This document shows positions 39,402 through 48,948 of a stretch of 64,000 nucleotides of DNA, in pieces. Positions within the stretch are counted from its first letter, which is position 1; each line of letters starts with the position of its first letter. Source of the DNA: Thermoactinomyces sp. DSM 45892. GTDB taxonomy: Bacteria; Bacillota; Bacilli; Thermoactinomycetales; Thermoactinomycetaceae. The notes under the pieces were generated by a model, which ran no database searches, was not told the origin of the DNA, and saw only the letters and a program-made list of their open reading frames with translations. The position numbers and the translations under genes were made by a program. Location: positions 1-64,000 of the forward strand of contig NZ_FNPL01000017.1 of assembly GCF_900107305.1 (NCBI RefSeq), read 5' to 3'.

Positions 39402-42092
39402 TTACTTTGTAAGGCTTACTTTCGTTTTGCTTTGGTTTCCAGCATCGTCTGTGGCAAGAATGGTCATGCTTGTTTTGCCTGACTCAAGCCATTCCGGTTT
39501 GATCTCGATCTCCATCTTCTCTTCATCAAGAGGAATGCGCACTCGGTCGCTCGTTCCTTCAAGGATGTACTCTACTTTTACAAGATCATCTTGGGCTATG
39601 CCAAATAACTTGAAAAGGTAGTTGTATTGCATTAAGAAGTCTTCGATCTTTAGGTCAATTTTTTTGGCTTCTTCATTGAGATTTGCTGTGATGACAGGTG
39701 CTGTCTTGTCTACTAATACAAGAGCAGCAGTAGAGCTTTCTACCTCATCATCAGATGCTACGGCTTGCATTTCATAAATTCCTTCTGGAACTGCTTTTTT
39801 ATCCACGGTGTTTCCAGTCCACTTCATACCATGCCATCCAGACCCAATGTTTTCACCTTGATGAATCAAGCTTACTTTACTTTCATCATCCAGATTTCGT
39901 AGGTAGAAGTTTAGATGTTTGGCAACGGTCGGAATATAGTAGGAGAGGGTAGTAGACTCTTCTTTCCCATCTTCATTTGGTGAGAAGATAAGGTCACTTA
40001 CACCTAGGTAGTTTACACGGTTGTAGCTGGCGGGATCGATGCTAAAAGTAAAAGGAACTTTTATCTCCTCTTTCCCTCCTGTTAAGTAGAGGTAGCCTGA
40101 GTAGACATCACGAGGAAGGGAACTATCTACTGTGATTTTTACAGTAAAATCTTCCTGGCTATTTGCACTCACTACTACTTGATTTGGAGCTTGAACTTGA
40201 ATTCCTGTGTTTGTAGCCATTTCAACACGGCTCGTATAGGTTTGATTGGCTCCGGTTGTATTCTTAACGGTAAGTTTCTTCTCAAGCGTGACCTCTCCAC
40301 TATTTGGTTTTACAAGACCAAATGTGAAGTTATTCGGTGTGACGAGCGTAGTTGCCTGAATTGCTTTCGGGATATCAATGCGACCTGAGCCTTGTGTCAT
40401 CACATCATAGCGTTTTCCGGTTATGTCTGTTAAGGTCTTTGCTGTATTGGAAAGAGATGCTTTTACATCTTCAGGTGTCCAGTCAGGATGCATTTGGCGG
40501 AGTAAAGCCGCTGCTCCAGCTACTTGTGGGGCTGCCATGCTTGTCCCATCATATTCTGCATACTTTTCTTCTCCTGGTACAGTACTTTTAATAGCCACAC
40601 CGGGAGCTACCACATCTGGTTTCACTGCCCATGTTTCATGAACAGGCCCACGTGAACTAAATTCGGCCATAAACTCGTAAGGCGTGTACTCTTTTAGAGA
40701 CGCAATGGTTTTCCCAGCTTTCAGTGACGTTTTTAACTTGATTGCATCTTTTGCTGGTAATTGTACGGCAGGAATTTTATTTTCTAAGCTAGCCTCGATA
40801 TCTTGTAATGCATCTTGCTCCTGCCCCTTCATGTATAGTAGAACCCCGGTTGCTCCGGCTTTATGAGCATTAGATACATAGATGTCTTGCTTCGCTGCTC
40901 CTTGTTGGATAAGTACATACTTTCCTTTTACATTTACTTTTTTGTAATCAAGGGGGGAGCCAAATCCAACATCGACTATTTCAAACTGAGAGTTGTAAGG
41001 AAATTTCATCTTGGTGAGTTGAGCGCCATCAAAGGAGGTCTCTGTTCCAACTACATCGAATTTTGGATACTCTTTTTCCAGAGTGGAAGCACCTACGGAG
41101 ATCACCTTATCAGCTGTGGCAGGAACCCCCACTGACCATGCATCACTGCCAGAGTTTCCGTTTGCAACTGCTACAGAAACCCCGATTTTCGCTGCATGAT
41201 TTAGAGCTGATACGAGAGGATCGTCAGGATAGTTCGCATTTGCGCCGAGTGAGAGGTTCATCACATCTGCACCATCCCTGACTGCCATTTCAATCCCCGT
41301 TAAGATATCACTTGTCGTTCCACCTTGTTTTCCTAATACACGATAAGCTAGGAGGGATGCTTCGGGTGCTACTCCTTTGATCTCGCCATTTGCGGCAATA
41401 ATACCTGCTACATGAGTACCATGACCTTGCTCGTCCTGCGGATCATTATCCCGATCCACGACATCATATCCTCCGATGTAATTATTCTTTAAATCGGGGT
41501 GTTGGGAATCAATTCCCGTGTCAATAACGGCTACTTTGATTCCTCTGCCATCAACAGGAAGGCCTTGCGGATCTTTTAGTTTCCAAACTTCGGGTGCGCC
41601 TACTGTGGAGCTACCAGTGCCTAAAGCTTTATACTTTAACGCAGGATAGACTGCTTTTACCTCAGGCATTGCTGCTAATTTATGGATTTGGTTCGCAGGC
41701 ACGGAAACAGCAAAACCAGAAAAGACGGTATCGAATCTCTGTTTCACTTTTACCTTTGAGTTTACCTTTTTGACCTTCTTCTCAGTTTGATTGAGGGATT
41801 CTTTCATCTGCATTTGATAATCTTTAGCAGGAGAAGATTTCAGTTGCTTATGGTTTTTAATCACTTCTCCAACTGGTTGTTGATTCAACTGAACGATGAC
41901 ATCAACGGGCTTACTAGATTTCGTATCGATATATTTCGACACTTTGTTCTTTGCTAATTTGGCAATCTTTTCTTCCATTTGCTTAGACAACTTTTTTGAT
42001 GTAGCTGCCTCTGCACTGGGAGAGAGCCATCCTAGGCTAGAAACAGAGACGGCAAGCAAGGTACTGAGCACAATAGTTCCTGTTTTTCTCAA
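39402..42092 (-). CDS. Secreted subtilisin-like serine protease (S8, Vpr-like)
   Basis: 896 residues. Signal peptide (about 1-29, AEAA), I9 propeptide inhibitor (VDVIVQLNQQPV to VKAVYPAL), then the S8 domain. The catalytic Asp is in VAVIDTGIDSQHPD, His in GHGTHVAGIIAANG, oxyanion Asn in VAVANGNSGS and Ser in YDGTSMAAPQVAGAAAL. A PA domain is inserted between His and Ser regions (about 375-470), as in B. subtilis Vpr. C-terminal beta domains (about 600-896) include a FlgD/Ig-like repeat. It would be a broad extracellular protease activated by self-cleavage. Confidence 0.93.
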   Translation of the reverse strand: MRKTGTIVLSTLLAVSVSSLGWLSPSAEAATSKKLSKQMEEKIAKLAKNKVSKYIDTKSSKPVDVIVQLNQQPVGEVIKNHKQLKSSPAKDYQMQMKESLNQTEKKVKKVNSKVKVKQRFDTVFSGFAVSVPANQIHKLAAMPEVKAVYPALKYKALGTGSSTVGAPEVWKLKDPQGLPVDGRGIKVAVIDTGIDSQHPDLKNNYIGGYDVVDRDNDPQDEQGHGTHVAGIIAANGEIKGVAPEASLLAYRVLGKQGGTTSDILTGIEMAVRDGADVMNLSLGANANYPDDPLVSALNHAAKIGVSVAVANGNSGSDAWSVGVPATADKVISVGASTLEKEYPKFDVVGTETSFDGAQLTKMKFPYNSQFEIVDVGFGSPLDYKKVNVKGKYVLIQQGAAKQDIYVSNAHKAGATGVLLYMKGQEQDALQDIEASLENKIPAVQLPAKDAIKLKTSLKAGKTIASLKEYTPYEFMAEFSSRGPVHETWAVKPDVVAPGVAIKSTVPGEEKYAEYDGTSMAAPQVAGAAALLRQMHPDWTPEDVKASLSNTAKTLTDITGKRYDVMTQGSGRIDIPKAIQATTLVTPNNFTFGLVKPNSGEVTLEKKLTVKNTTGANQTYTSRVEMATNTGIQVQAPNQVVVSANSQEDFTVKITVDSSLPRDVYSGYLYLTGGKEEIKVPFTFSIDPASYNRVNYLGVSDLIFSPNEDGKEESTTLSYYIPTVAKHLNFYLRNLDDESKVSLIHQGENIGSGWHGMKWTGNTVDKKAVPEGIYEMQAVASDDEVESSTAALVLVDKTAPVITANLNEEAKKIDLKIEDFLMQYNYLFKLFGIAQDDLVKVEYILEGTSDRVRIPLDEEKMEIEIKPEWLESGKTSMTILATDDAGNQSKTKVSLTK

Positions 42093-42351
42093 AAGACTTC
42101 CTCCTCTAAATGCGTGAACTTAATTTAATACATGTAAATTGTAACATAATGAATTGTATATTTATATAAAATTTTCTATTTTATATGATTTTTTAGTTTT
42201 AATAGGAAATTAAAGTGATTGTTTCCTAGCATAGGTACTATTCGACAAAGATTGATAAAACCATTTTAATTGATTTTATCTGCTTAATGATTTTATGGTA
42301 GTATGATTCTTTAGGTATTTATTATAATTCCATCGTTAACGGAGAATGTAT

Positions 42352-43740
42352 ATGAAGGCAATAGTGGAACGACAGATTACGAAGATGATGATACCATTTG
42401 CCTATAACGCTTCTTATCGAGAATTAACAAAAGATTTGGAGGAAGAAGTGGGTAGGGAGACGGATAAGAAGATATGGAGAGTAAAAAATATCTCAGGCAA
42501 GCGTTTGTTTCATCACATTGATCGATTGATACAGTCGGATCCCAACGGGAATCAATCGATTGGATCCCGTTTTGTGTTAACACAGGACGGATGCATCCAA
42601 TATGATCTTCCGAATAAAAATCAGATCATTTCTTTTGGACATAAGGATTATGAATATGAACTTTACCTATGTGAAATAAGTTTAATTTTGTTTGAGACAC
42701 AGATTGGGTTTCTAACTTTTTCGATCGCATATCCTAAGGGTCAAGATTTATCTGACCTCATTCAAAATAACTATTATGTAAAGCAATTTCTCCAAAGCTC
42801 TGAACGGGTTGTACGAAAGTTACAAAAGCATAATCGTTACCCAGTCCAATGTAGTTTAGGTAGATGTATGCATAAGATTTTTAAGCAAGTACAGGTGGCA
42901 ACTTTATTTGAATCCAGATACGGATCTACGAAAAATGTTCTCGTCTACAATGCGGTTACTTTAGAAGAAATGGACCAGCCTTCGGATCATCGTGAGTTTA
43001 TGAAAAGCTTATATTTGCTGAGTAGAACTTATCATGAGATACATAATCCTCCACGAATCGAGTTACATGAAGATGAGGAGACGATGAGGATTTTTCAGAA
43101 TAGCTACTGGCGCGTATCAGTAGAGGGAATTGCTCATGTGTGTCACTTAACGAACAATAAGGATTCAAATGAATTTCTATTAGGAGAAAACCAGCAAAAT
43201 TTAAAAAGTAATTACTTTTATATGTATGTCTTAACGTTACACCAATTTTACTCGCTACAATATTTTTCGATTCTAGCCTCTCATCTACCCCACCAATTGG
43301 ATGGACAGGAGAAGCAGGCATTTGTTGAGGTGCGGGAGCTAAAGAAAAGAATGGTTTTCTTTACGCTAAGATGCTCCTTTAAACAAGTAAGTCGAATTAC
43401 TCATATAGCTCGTCTGTATGAGATGGTTCGTCGTAGTTATCGGATCGAAGAACTAATGGACGAGCTTCATCTGGAACTAGATGCGATGACGACGATGTTA
43501 GAGATGGAAGAGAGCAAACGAAGGTTAAAATTAGAGCAAATGGTTCTGATTTTTAGCTTTTTCTACATCATGATTTCAACGATTGCCGATGGATGGGATA
43601 TTGTGAAAAACACATTAGCCTTTCAAGTGATGGGTAACTATTGGATTGCTTGGATTGAGGTTGGATTATTACTTGGGGTGATGGTGGCAGGAGTCTGGTC
43701 TATTCTTTCCTATTATGTACGTGAAAAGAAGCGGAGATAG
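42352..43740 (+). CDS. Unknown protein with two C-terminal membrane helices
   Basis: 462 residues from ATG 42352 (GGAGA upstream). A long charged soluble part (about 1-395) has a helical stretch ending in a coiled coil (ELMDELHLELDAMTTMLEME). Two membrane helices (about 398-418 and 430-452) and a basic tail (REKKRR) follow. The layout of a long cytoplasmic domain with two C-terminal helices recalls CorA-type channels, but the GMN motif is absent. No family assigned. Confidence 0.65.
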   Translation: MKAIVERQITKMMIPFAYNASYRELTKDLEEEVGRETDKKIWRVKNISGKRLFHHIDRLIQSDPNGNQSIGSRFVLTQDGCIQYDLPNKNQIISFGHKDYEYELYLCEISLILFETQIGFLTFSIAYPKGQDLSDLIQNNYYVKQFLQSSERVVRKLQKHNRYPVQCSLGRCMHKIFKQVQVATLFESRYGSTKNVLVYNAVTLEEMDQPSDHREFMKSLYLLSRTYHEIHNPPRIELHEDEETMRIFQNSYWRVSVEGIAHVCHLTNNKDSNEFLLGENQQNLKSNYFYMYVLTLHQFYSLQYFSILASHLPHQLDGQEKQAFVEVRELKKRMVFFTLRCSFKQVSRITHIARLYEMVRRSYRIEELMDELHLELDAMTTMLEMEESKRRLKLEQMVLIFSFFYIMISTIADGWDIVKNTLAFQVMGNYWIAWIEVGLLLGVMVAGVWSILSYYVREKKRR

Positions 43741-43835
43741 TAGCTTTCGATTTATCCTGCCCGAAGTTCTAAAATCCAGATACAAGTGATATAGATGGAC
43801 TATATAAAAATTTGTGGATCGAAGAGGAACTGGAG

Positions 43836-43879
43836 AGTAAATGTAGAATAGGATAAAGGTTGTTATTCTATTATTTACT
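43836..43879. repeat. Hairpin upstream of the flavodoxin-like gene
   Basis: AGTAAAT/ATTTACT and AGAATA/TATTCT nested stems. It may end the preceding gene; no T run. Confidence 0.35.
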
Positions 43880-43941
43880 CATATACGAACAAGCTTTCTC
43901 AAATTCCTCGTACTACTGATCCTCTTATAAGGGGAGGATAT

Positions 43942-44583
43942 ATGGGTACGGTTTTTATTTTTCATGCACTTTCTTCCTCCGAACGATCAGAGTCTGTTGA
44001 AAAGGTGCTTCACAAATTTTTGGAGACATATCAGCTTGCATGCCCTGAAGATCAATTTATTTGGGGTCCTTCCACTTCTTCTGCAGTACACTCGCATGCT
44101 CTCCTTCAGTCAATCCCACACACCACAGATCAACCTGTTCACTTACTTGATCAAAAACAAGATGAATGGATTCATTCATTTTTAGAAGCAGATCGCTATC
44201 TGTTTGTAACAGATGAATATCATGTCGATCTCCAAGCGGGTTTTAATAAGCTTGGCTCGGCTATTCACGGCTTTTTTCAGGACGAACAACAAATTCAAAA
44301 CTATTTTTCTAGTCGAGAAGTTGTTCATATTACAACGGGAGATCGTTATGACATAGATCCATTTCAAGAGCCGTACATGGAATCCAAAATGGATCAAGCG
44401 TTATGGTGTTTTTTGCAACTATTAGGGTTTACAAAATATGAAGTGATTACCATTTGGAATGCTGAGGAAGACGAAGCGTACATCAACTTGTATCAAGCGA
44501 TTGAGCACGCTAAAACAGTTGCCCTTTCTTTCGCGTGGGAAGGTCGAGTTTTGGAGCGTAGGTTCGGATTTCAATGGTTGTAG
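43942..44583 (+). CDS. Divergent AzoR-like flavodoxin-fold protein
   Basis: 213 residues with GGGGAGGA before ATG. The order of elements follows FMN-dependent azoreductases: N-terminal strand VFIFHALSS, FLEADRYLFVTDEYHVDLQA in place of the usual PMYNFxxPAxLK loop, VVHITTGDRY, and LLGFTKYEVITIWNAEED near the end. The FMN-binding consensus residues are largely changed, so flavin binding is uncertain. Confidence 0.55.
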   Translation: MGTVFIFHALSSSERSESVEKVLHKFLETYQLACPEDQFIWGPSTSSAVHSHALLQSIPHTTDQPVHLLDQKQDEWIHSFLEADRYLFVTDEYHVDLQAGFNKLGSAIHGFFQDEQQIQNYFSSREVVHITTGDRYDIDPFQEPYMESKMDQALWCFLQLLGFTKYEVITIWNAEEDEAYINLYQAIEHAKTVALSFAWEGRVLERRFGFQWL

Positions 44584-44622
44584 GTATGTAGTTATGAAAA
44601 GGGTTTGAGGGGGTTTTTTGAC

Positions 44623-44769
44623 TTGGGTTATGTGTTGGATGTTTCTCAGTGTATGGCTATACAGGATCTGCTGGAGATTCAGTCTGGGAAGATTTCGTTA
44701 GAAGAGTTTAAAGAGAAGTGGTCAGAGTATGTAGCGGATGATAGAAAGTCAGAGCATAGTTTATGGTAA
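44623..44769 (+). CDS. Possible 48-residue protein
   Basis: TTG 44623 follows GAGGGGG with 9 nt spacing. The peptide contains IQDLLEIQSGKISLEEFKEKW, a plausible soluble helical protein, and ends at the start of a strong terminator. No family. Confidence 0.4.
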   Translation: MGYVLDVSQCMAIQDLLEIQSGKISLEEFKEKWSEYVADDRKSEHSLW

Positions 44770-44807
44770 AAAAGCTACTGGATCTCACGGATGATCCAGT
44801 AGCTTTT
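44768..44807. terminator. Bidirectional terminator
   Basis: AAAAGCTACTGGATC with GATCCAGTAGCTTTT between the 48-codon frame and the convergent zinc-finger gene. Confidence 0.8.
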
Positions 44808-44958
44808 AATTTGTATTCTTTTTATGTGATTGATCTCTTAGCTCGTGTAAACATTTCTGACAAACTAATTGATTTGAACCGTTCATATACGTGCGGGCTT
44901 CGTACTTCGCGGTTGAGTGACCACATTGTTCGCACAAGTACATATGATTTTTCATCAT
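44806..44958 (-). CDS. Small two-CxxC zinc-ribbon-like protein
   Basis: 50 residues from ATG 44958 (AGAGGA upstream; a second ATG follows directly). Two Cys pairs, CEQCGH and CQKCLH, are spaced 23 residues apart, as in a single zinc ribbon. Longer starts lack a ribosome site. Likely a small zinc-binding protein of unknown function. Confidence 0.6.
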   Translation of the reverse strand: MMKNHMYLCEQCGHSTAKYEARTYMNGSNQLVCQKCLHELRDQSHKKNTN

Positions 44959-45200
44959 GAATTCCTCTCTTTCTCCATAAATATGGTGTAATTCAAAGAT
45001 GCTTGCCAAACAGGATTGATAGCCGGACGGGTAATATGATATACATCATTATATACCCTAGTATATACATAGTAAACAGGTGGATCATGGAAATAGGAGA
45101 ATGGGTGTAATGAGCTGATATTGAAATAAAAAATTGTCAAAATGGAATCAATTTGCTCTAATGAAATGGTAAACATTTTAACGTGAAGGAATGAAAGCAG

Positions 45201-46307
45201 ATGAATCTTCGAATAGGTAAACTTCAAAGCTGGTTACAAGAACAACACATTGATTTTGCTTTTATTAGTCATTCGCGAAATATCTACTATCTAACGGGCT
45301 TTGACTCAGAGCCTCATGAGAGACTACTCGGACTCGTCATTCCGGCGCTTCATGATCCTCTCTTAATTTGTCCAAAGTTAGATCAAGCTGCCGCTCAGAA
45401 ATCCGGTTGGACGGGGGAAGTCCTTAGTTATGATGATACACAAGATCCTTGGTTCATTCTTCAAGATTCTTTGTCAGAGAAATCATTTACCCGGCCTGGT
45501 ATGAAAGTGGCGATCGAGATGGATTCCATCTCCTACTCACGTGCTCTGCGAGTGCAATCTCTCGGGGAGGAGATTTCATTTACGGATGTTGAGAAACAAA
45601 TGAATTTGATGCGCCAAGTAAAGGATGATCAAGAGCTACAAATTTTGAAAGAAGCGGCTAAATTGGCTGATCTGGGTGTAGAGATAGGGGTGAAGGCTCT
45701 TCAAGTAGGAATCACTGAAACAGAAGTGGTTGCTAAAATTGAGTATGAGTTAAAGAAACAAGGAATTCAGGGTATGTCATTCGATACCATGGTCCTATTT
45801 GGTGAAAAGTCAGCCCTGCCACACGGAACCCCTGGAGATCGGAAACTGGAAAAAGGAGATCTCGTTTTGTTTGACCTAGGAGTGGTGTGGCAAGGGTATT
45901 GCTCTGATATTACCCGTACTATCGCATTTGGCTCCATCACACCTGAACAAGAGCGAATTTATCAGACTGTTTTAGAGGCAGAATTAACCGCTATTAATCG
46001 AGTGAAAGCTGGCGTTCCACTAGGAGAGATCGATCGTGCTGCACGCGATGTTATTCGTCAGGCTGGATACGGCGATTATTTCCCACACCGCATTGGCCAC
46101 GGACTCGGAATGAGCGTTCATGAATTTCCTTCTATTACGGAAACGAATCCCGATTTACTAGTAGAAGGCTTCGTGTTTACGATTGAGCCTGGAATTTACT
46201 TGCCCGATGTGGGAGGAGTACGGATCGAGGATGATGTAGTAGTCGGGGTAGATGGTCCTGTGATTTTAACAGGCTTCCCAAAAGAACTATTGATAGTAGA
46301 GGAGTAA
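45201..46307 (+). CDS. Xaa-Pro aminopeptidase/dipeptidase (M24B)
   Basis: 368 residues. Creatinase-like N-domain to about 135, then the pita-bread catalytic domain. Metal ligands: Asp in VLFDLGVVWQG, Asp in CSDITRTIAFG, His in HRIGHGLGMSVHE, Glu in FTIEPGIYLP and Glu in VRIEDDVVV. Similar to B. subtilis YqhT/PepQ-type enzymes that split peptides before proline, in the cytoplasm. Own ribosome site (AAGGAATG) and terminator. Confidence 0.92.
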   Translation: MNLRIGKLQSWLQEQHIDFAFISHSRNIYYLTGFDSEPHERLLGLVIPALHDPLLICPKLDQAAAQKSGWTGEVLSYDDTQDPWFILQDSLSEKSFTRPGMKVAIEMDSISYSRALRVQSLGEEISFTDVEKQMNLMRQVKDDQELQILKEAAKLADLGVEIGVKALQVGITETEVVAKIEYELKKQGIQGMSFDTMVLFGEKSALPHGTPGDRKLEKGDLVLFDLGVVWQGYCSDITRTIAFGSITPEQERIYQTVLEAELTAINRVKAGVPLGEIDRAARDVIRQAGYGDYFPHRIGHGLGMSVHEFPSITETNPDLLVEGFVFTIEPGIYLPDVGGVRIEDDVVVGVDGPVILTGFPKELLIVEE

Positions 46308-46319
46308 GAAAGAGTAAGC

Positions 46320-46371
46320 AAATGTGCTTCTATTAGTCTCTTCATACAGATTCATAGAAGCACATTTTTTT
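46320..46371 (+). terminator. Terminator after the Xaa-Pro peptidase gene
   Basis: A 13-bp stem AAATGTGCTTCTA with TAGAAGCACATTT and a T7 run. Confidence 0.88.
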
Positions 46372-46457
46372 ATCTGTAAATTGTCCGAATAAACAGGGAT
46401 TTAGCCTCTCGGTTGGCGAATTGTAAAAGGGATGGGTAAAGATGAAGGAGAGAAAAT

Positions 46458-47177
46458 ATGAAACATACAGAGATATCTTATGAAGCGTTGGTAGAAGATT
46501 TTGTCAGAGGCTGGTCTTATTGTCGATTTGTACCTAATTCCCGACTAGACAAGCTGGGGCCTATGAAACATATCATATTCGGATCGCCTGTTTGTAATCG
46601 AACGAATGAATTTTTTGTTACTCACTCCGATTTAGCTGAAGGACTACAAATGCTTCATTCGAGTAAGCTTTATGAGCCACATCGGTTGACGGTTTTTGAG
46701 CAAGGAGAGGGGTTTGATTTAGATGTATTTACAGAACAATATGGTTATACCTTTAAATATAAAGAGTACTTAATGACATTTGATTTATCTTCTATGAATG
46801 AACCGAAATCAGATTTAGTATGCCTCATCCGTGAACCTTCGGAAGTCATATTGGTCAATGATAGCTTCCAAAAGGAGATTGTGGACCCAGAGAGGATTGA
46901 GGATAAGCAGTTGTTTACTTATTATGTAGAAAAAAACCGGCCGGTTACACATGGACGTTTTTCCCTAATTGGAGATATAGCATGTCTGGATCAAGTGATT
47001 ACATTGGAGGCGTATCGAGGAAAGGGGCTCGCAAAGGCACTATGTAAGACGATGTTGATGGATGCGAAAGACTTTGGGGCTGGGACCAGTGTTTTAGCAA
47101 CTAGTTTGACAGGATATCCTCTCTATATTTCCCTAGGTTATCGCGAGGTAGCAAATATGTATGTTTTCGAAAAATAA
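46458..47177 (+). CDS. GNAT family N-acetyltransferase
   Basis: 239 residues. The C-terminal GNAT core has the acetyl-CoA loop LEAYRGKGLAKALCKTMLMD (about 179-198) and the end GYPLYISLGYREVANMYVF. The N-terminal half (about 1-120) is less conserved. The substrate is unknown. GAAGGAGAG before ATG 46458. Confidence 0.82.
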   Translation: MKHTEISYEALVEDFVRGWSYCRFVPNSRLDKLGPMKHIIFGSPVCNRTNEFFVTHSDLAEGLQMLHSSKLYEPHRLTVFEQGEGFDLDVFTEQYGYTFKYKEYLMTFDLSSMNEPKSDLVCLIREPSEVILVNDSFQKEIVDPERIEDKQLFTYYVEKNRPVTHGRFSLIGDIACLDQVITLEAYRGKGLAKALCKTMLMDAKDFGAGTSVLATSLTGYPLYISLGYREVANMYVFEK

Positions 47178-47305
47178 GTTGTTCTGTCAACCTAACGGGT
47201 AGGCTTTGCGTCACCTTTTACAGATGTGTTATAGTTATGCCAAAAAGACTTGTAGGGTCGGTTGATCTTACTTGTTTTTGCTACAGATTGGACGGGATGT
47301 GAAGT

Positions 47306-47812
47306 ATGTTTCGTCAGTTGGTACCGTATTCTTATGTTCCTTCGATTTACCATATTAATGTGGAGGAATTAAGAGGGCACGGTGTAAAAGGGATGATTTT
47401 TGATTTAGATAATACGTTAGTGGAGTCAGACCGTCCGGATGCGACTCCAGAGTTATTAGTATGGTTAAAAGAAATAACAGGGCAAGGTATTCAAGTGATT
47501 ATTGTGTCTAACAATAATCAGGTAAGAGTGCGAAAATTTGCTGAGCCGCTGGATATTCCGTTTATTCATGCTGCACGTAAGCCTTTTTCTAGGGCATTTG
47601 TTAAGGCATTATCACTTTTGAATACAAAGCGGCATGAAACGGTTGTGGTAGGTGATCAACTGTTAACGGATGTGTTAGGTGGAAATCGAATGGGACTAAA
47701 GACGATTTTAGTCGTCCCTGTGTCAAAGCGTGAAGGTTTCTTCACAAAAGTGAATCGCTTAGTTGAACGAGGCGCATTTCGCTGGATGAGGAAACGCGGT
47801 TATCTAGGTTAG
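47306..47812 (+). CDS. yqeG: YqeG-like HAD phosphatase
   Basis: 168 residues. HAD motif I GMIFDLDNTLVESD (about 31-44), motif II VIIVSNN, and motif III Lys in RKPFSRAF with VVVGDQLLTDVLGGN. Length and neighbours (yqeH 11 bp downstream) match YqeG, a phosphatase of phosphatidylglycerophosphate type or unknown small substrate. First gene of the yqe cluster. Confidence 0.92.
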   Translation: MFRQLVPYSYVPSIYHINVEELRGHGVKGMIFDLDNTLVESDRPDATPELLVWLKEITGQGIQVIIVSNNNQVRVRKFAEPLDIPFIHAARKPFSRAFVKALSLLNTKRHETVVVGDQLLTDVLGGNRMGLKTILVVPVSKREGFFTKVNRLVERGAFRWMRKRGYLG

Positions 47813-47823
47813 GAGGAACTTCG

Positions 47824-48930
47824 TTGATCGAGACAGAACAGAATTATTGTGAAGGTTGTGGAGTGCGCATCCAGACGGAAGATGAAAACCGTCCTGGTTA
47901 TGCGCCTTCTTCTGCGTTAAAAAGAGAACATATTGTTTGTAAGCGTTGCTACCGAATTCGCCACTATAACGATATTGCGCCAGTGGAGCAGGATCCAGAT
48001 GTTTATTTACAAAAACTACAGGAGATCGCACATACGGATAGCTTAGTGGTATTGGTAGTAGATATCTTTGATTTAGCAGGTAGTTGGATTCAAGGGATTC
48101 ATCGACATATTGGGAATAACCCGCTCCTACTTCTAGCAAATAAAATTGATCTGTTTCCCAAGTCTGTTAAGTGGGGGCGATTAAAAGATTGGGTGCGTGC
48201 AACTGCGAAAGAGTTAGGTGTAGATCCGATTGAAATTGCGCTAACCTCTGCTGCCAAAGGAGAATATTTCCGTCAAACGGTGGAAGCGATCGAACACCAT
48301 CGAAAAGGAAGAGATGTTTACATTATTGGTGTGACCAATGTAGGAAAATCTACTTTTGTTAATCGGTTATTAAAAGAGTTTGGTGAAGAGGAAGAATATA
48401 TTACAACTTCTCCGTATCCAGGTACGACACTAGACTCGATTTATATTCCACTTGAAGATGGAAAAGCGATTATCGATACTCCAGGAATCGTGCGGAAAGA
48501 TCGAATGAGTGAATGGGTGACACCGAAAGAGTTACAGATCGTGATGCCTCAATCGGGAATTAAACCGAAGGTATTTCAATTAAATGAACAGCAGACGTTG
48601 TTTTTCGGTGGGCTAGTACGATTCGATTTCTTAGAAGGAGCAAAACAATCATTTGTTACCTACCTTTCGAATCGATTGTATATTCATCGGACTAAATTGG
48701 AAAAAGCAGATGAGATCCAAACAAAGCATCGTGGTAGCATCCTGAGCCCTCCAGAAGATCCGACTCAACTCCCTAAATGGCGGAAGCACCGGATTCAGCT
48801 AAACGGGAAGGAAAAACAGGACATCGTAATTGCAGGCTTAGGTTGGATTGCTTGCGGACAAGATAGGGCTGTGATTGATGTGTGGGCTCCGGAGGGCGTG
48901 CAGGTAGGGATACGGCCGGCGATTATATAG
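47824..48930 (+). CDS. yqeH: Ribosome biogenesis GTPase YqeH
   Basis: 368 residues from TTG 47824 (AGGAGG upstream). N-terminal zinc finger CEGCGVRIQ and CKRCYRIRHYNDI, then a circularly permuted GTPase: NKIDLFPKS (G4), TSAAKGEYF (G5), GVTNVGKSTFVNRLL (G1), PYPGTTLDSIY (G2) and IDTPGI (G3). It assists 30S subunit maturation. Followed by aroE as in B. subtilis. Confidence 0.96.
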   Translation: MIETEQNYCEGCGVRIQTEDENRPGYAPSSALKREHIVCKRCYRIRHYNDIAPVEQDPDVYLQKLQEIAHTDSLVVLVVDIFDLAGSWIQGIHRHIGNNPLLLLANKIDLFPKSVKWGRLKDWVRATAKELGVDPIEIALTSAAKGEYFRQTVEAIEHHRKGRDVYIIGVTNVGKSTFVNRLLKEFGEEEEYITTSPYPGTTLDSIYIPLEDGKAIIDTPGIVRKDRMSEWVTPKELQIVMPQSGIKPKVFQLNEQQTLFFGGLVRFDFLEGAKQSFVTYLSNRLYIHRTKLEKADEIQTKHRGSILSPPEDPTQLPKWRKHRIQLNGKEKQDIVIAGLGWIACGQDRAVIDVWAPEGVQVGIRPAII

Positions 48931-48948
48931 GGGAGGAGTGAAGAGAGA

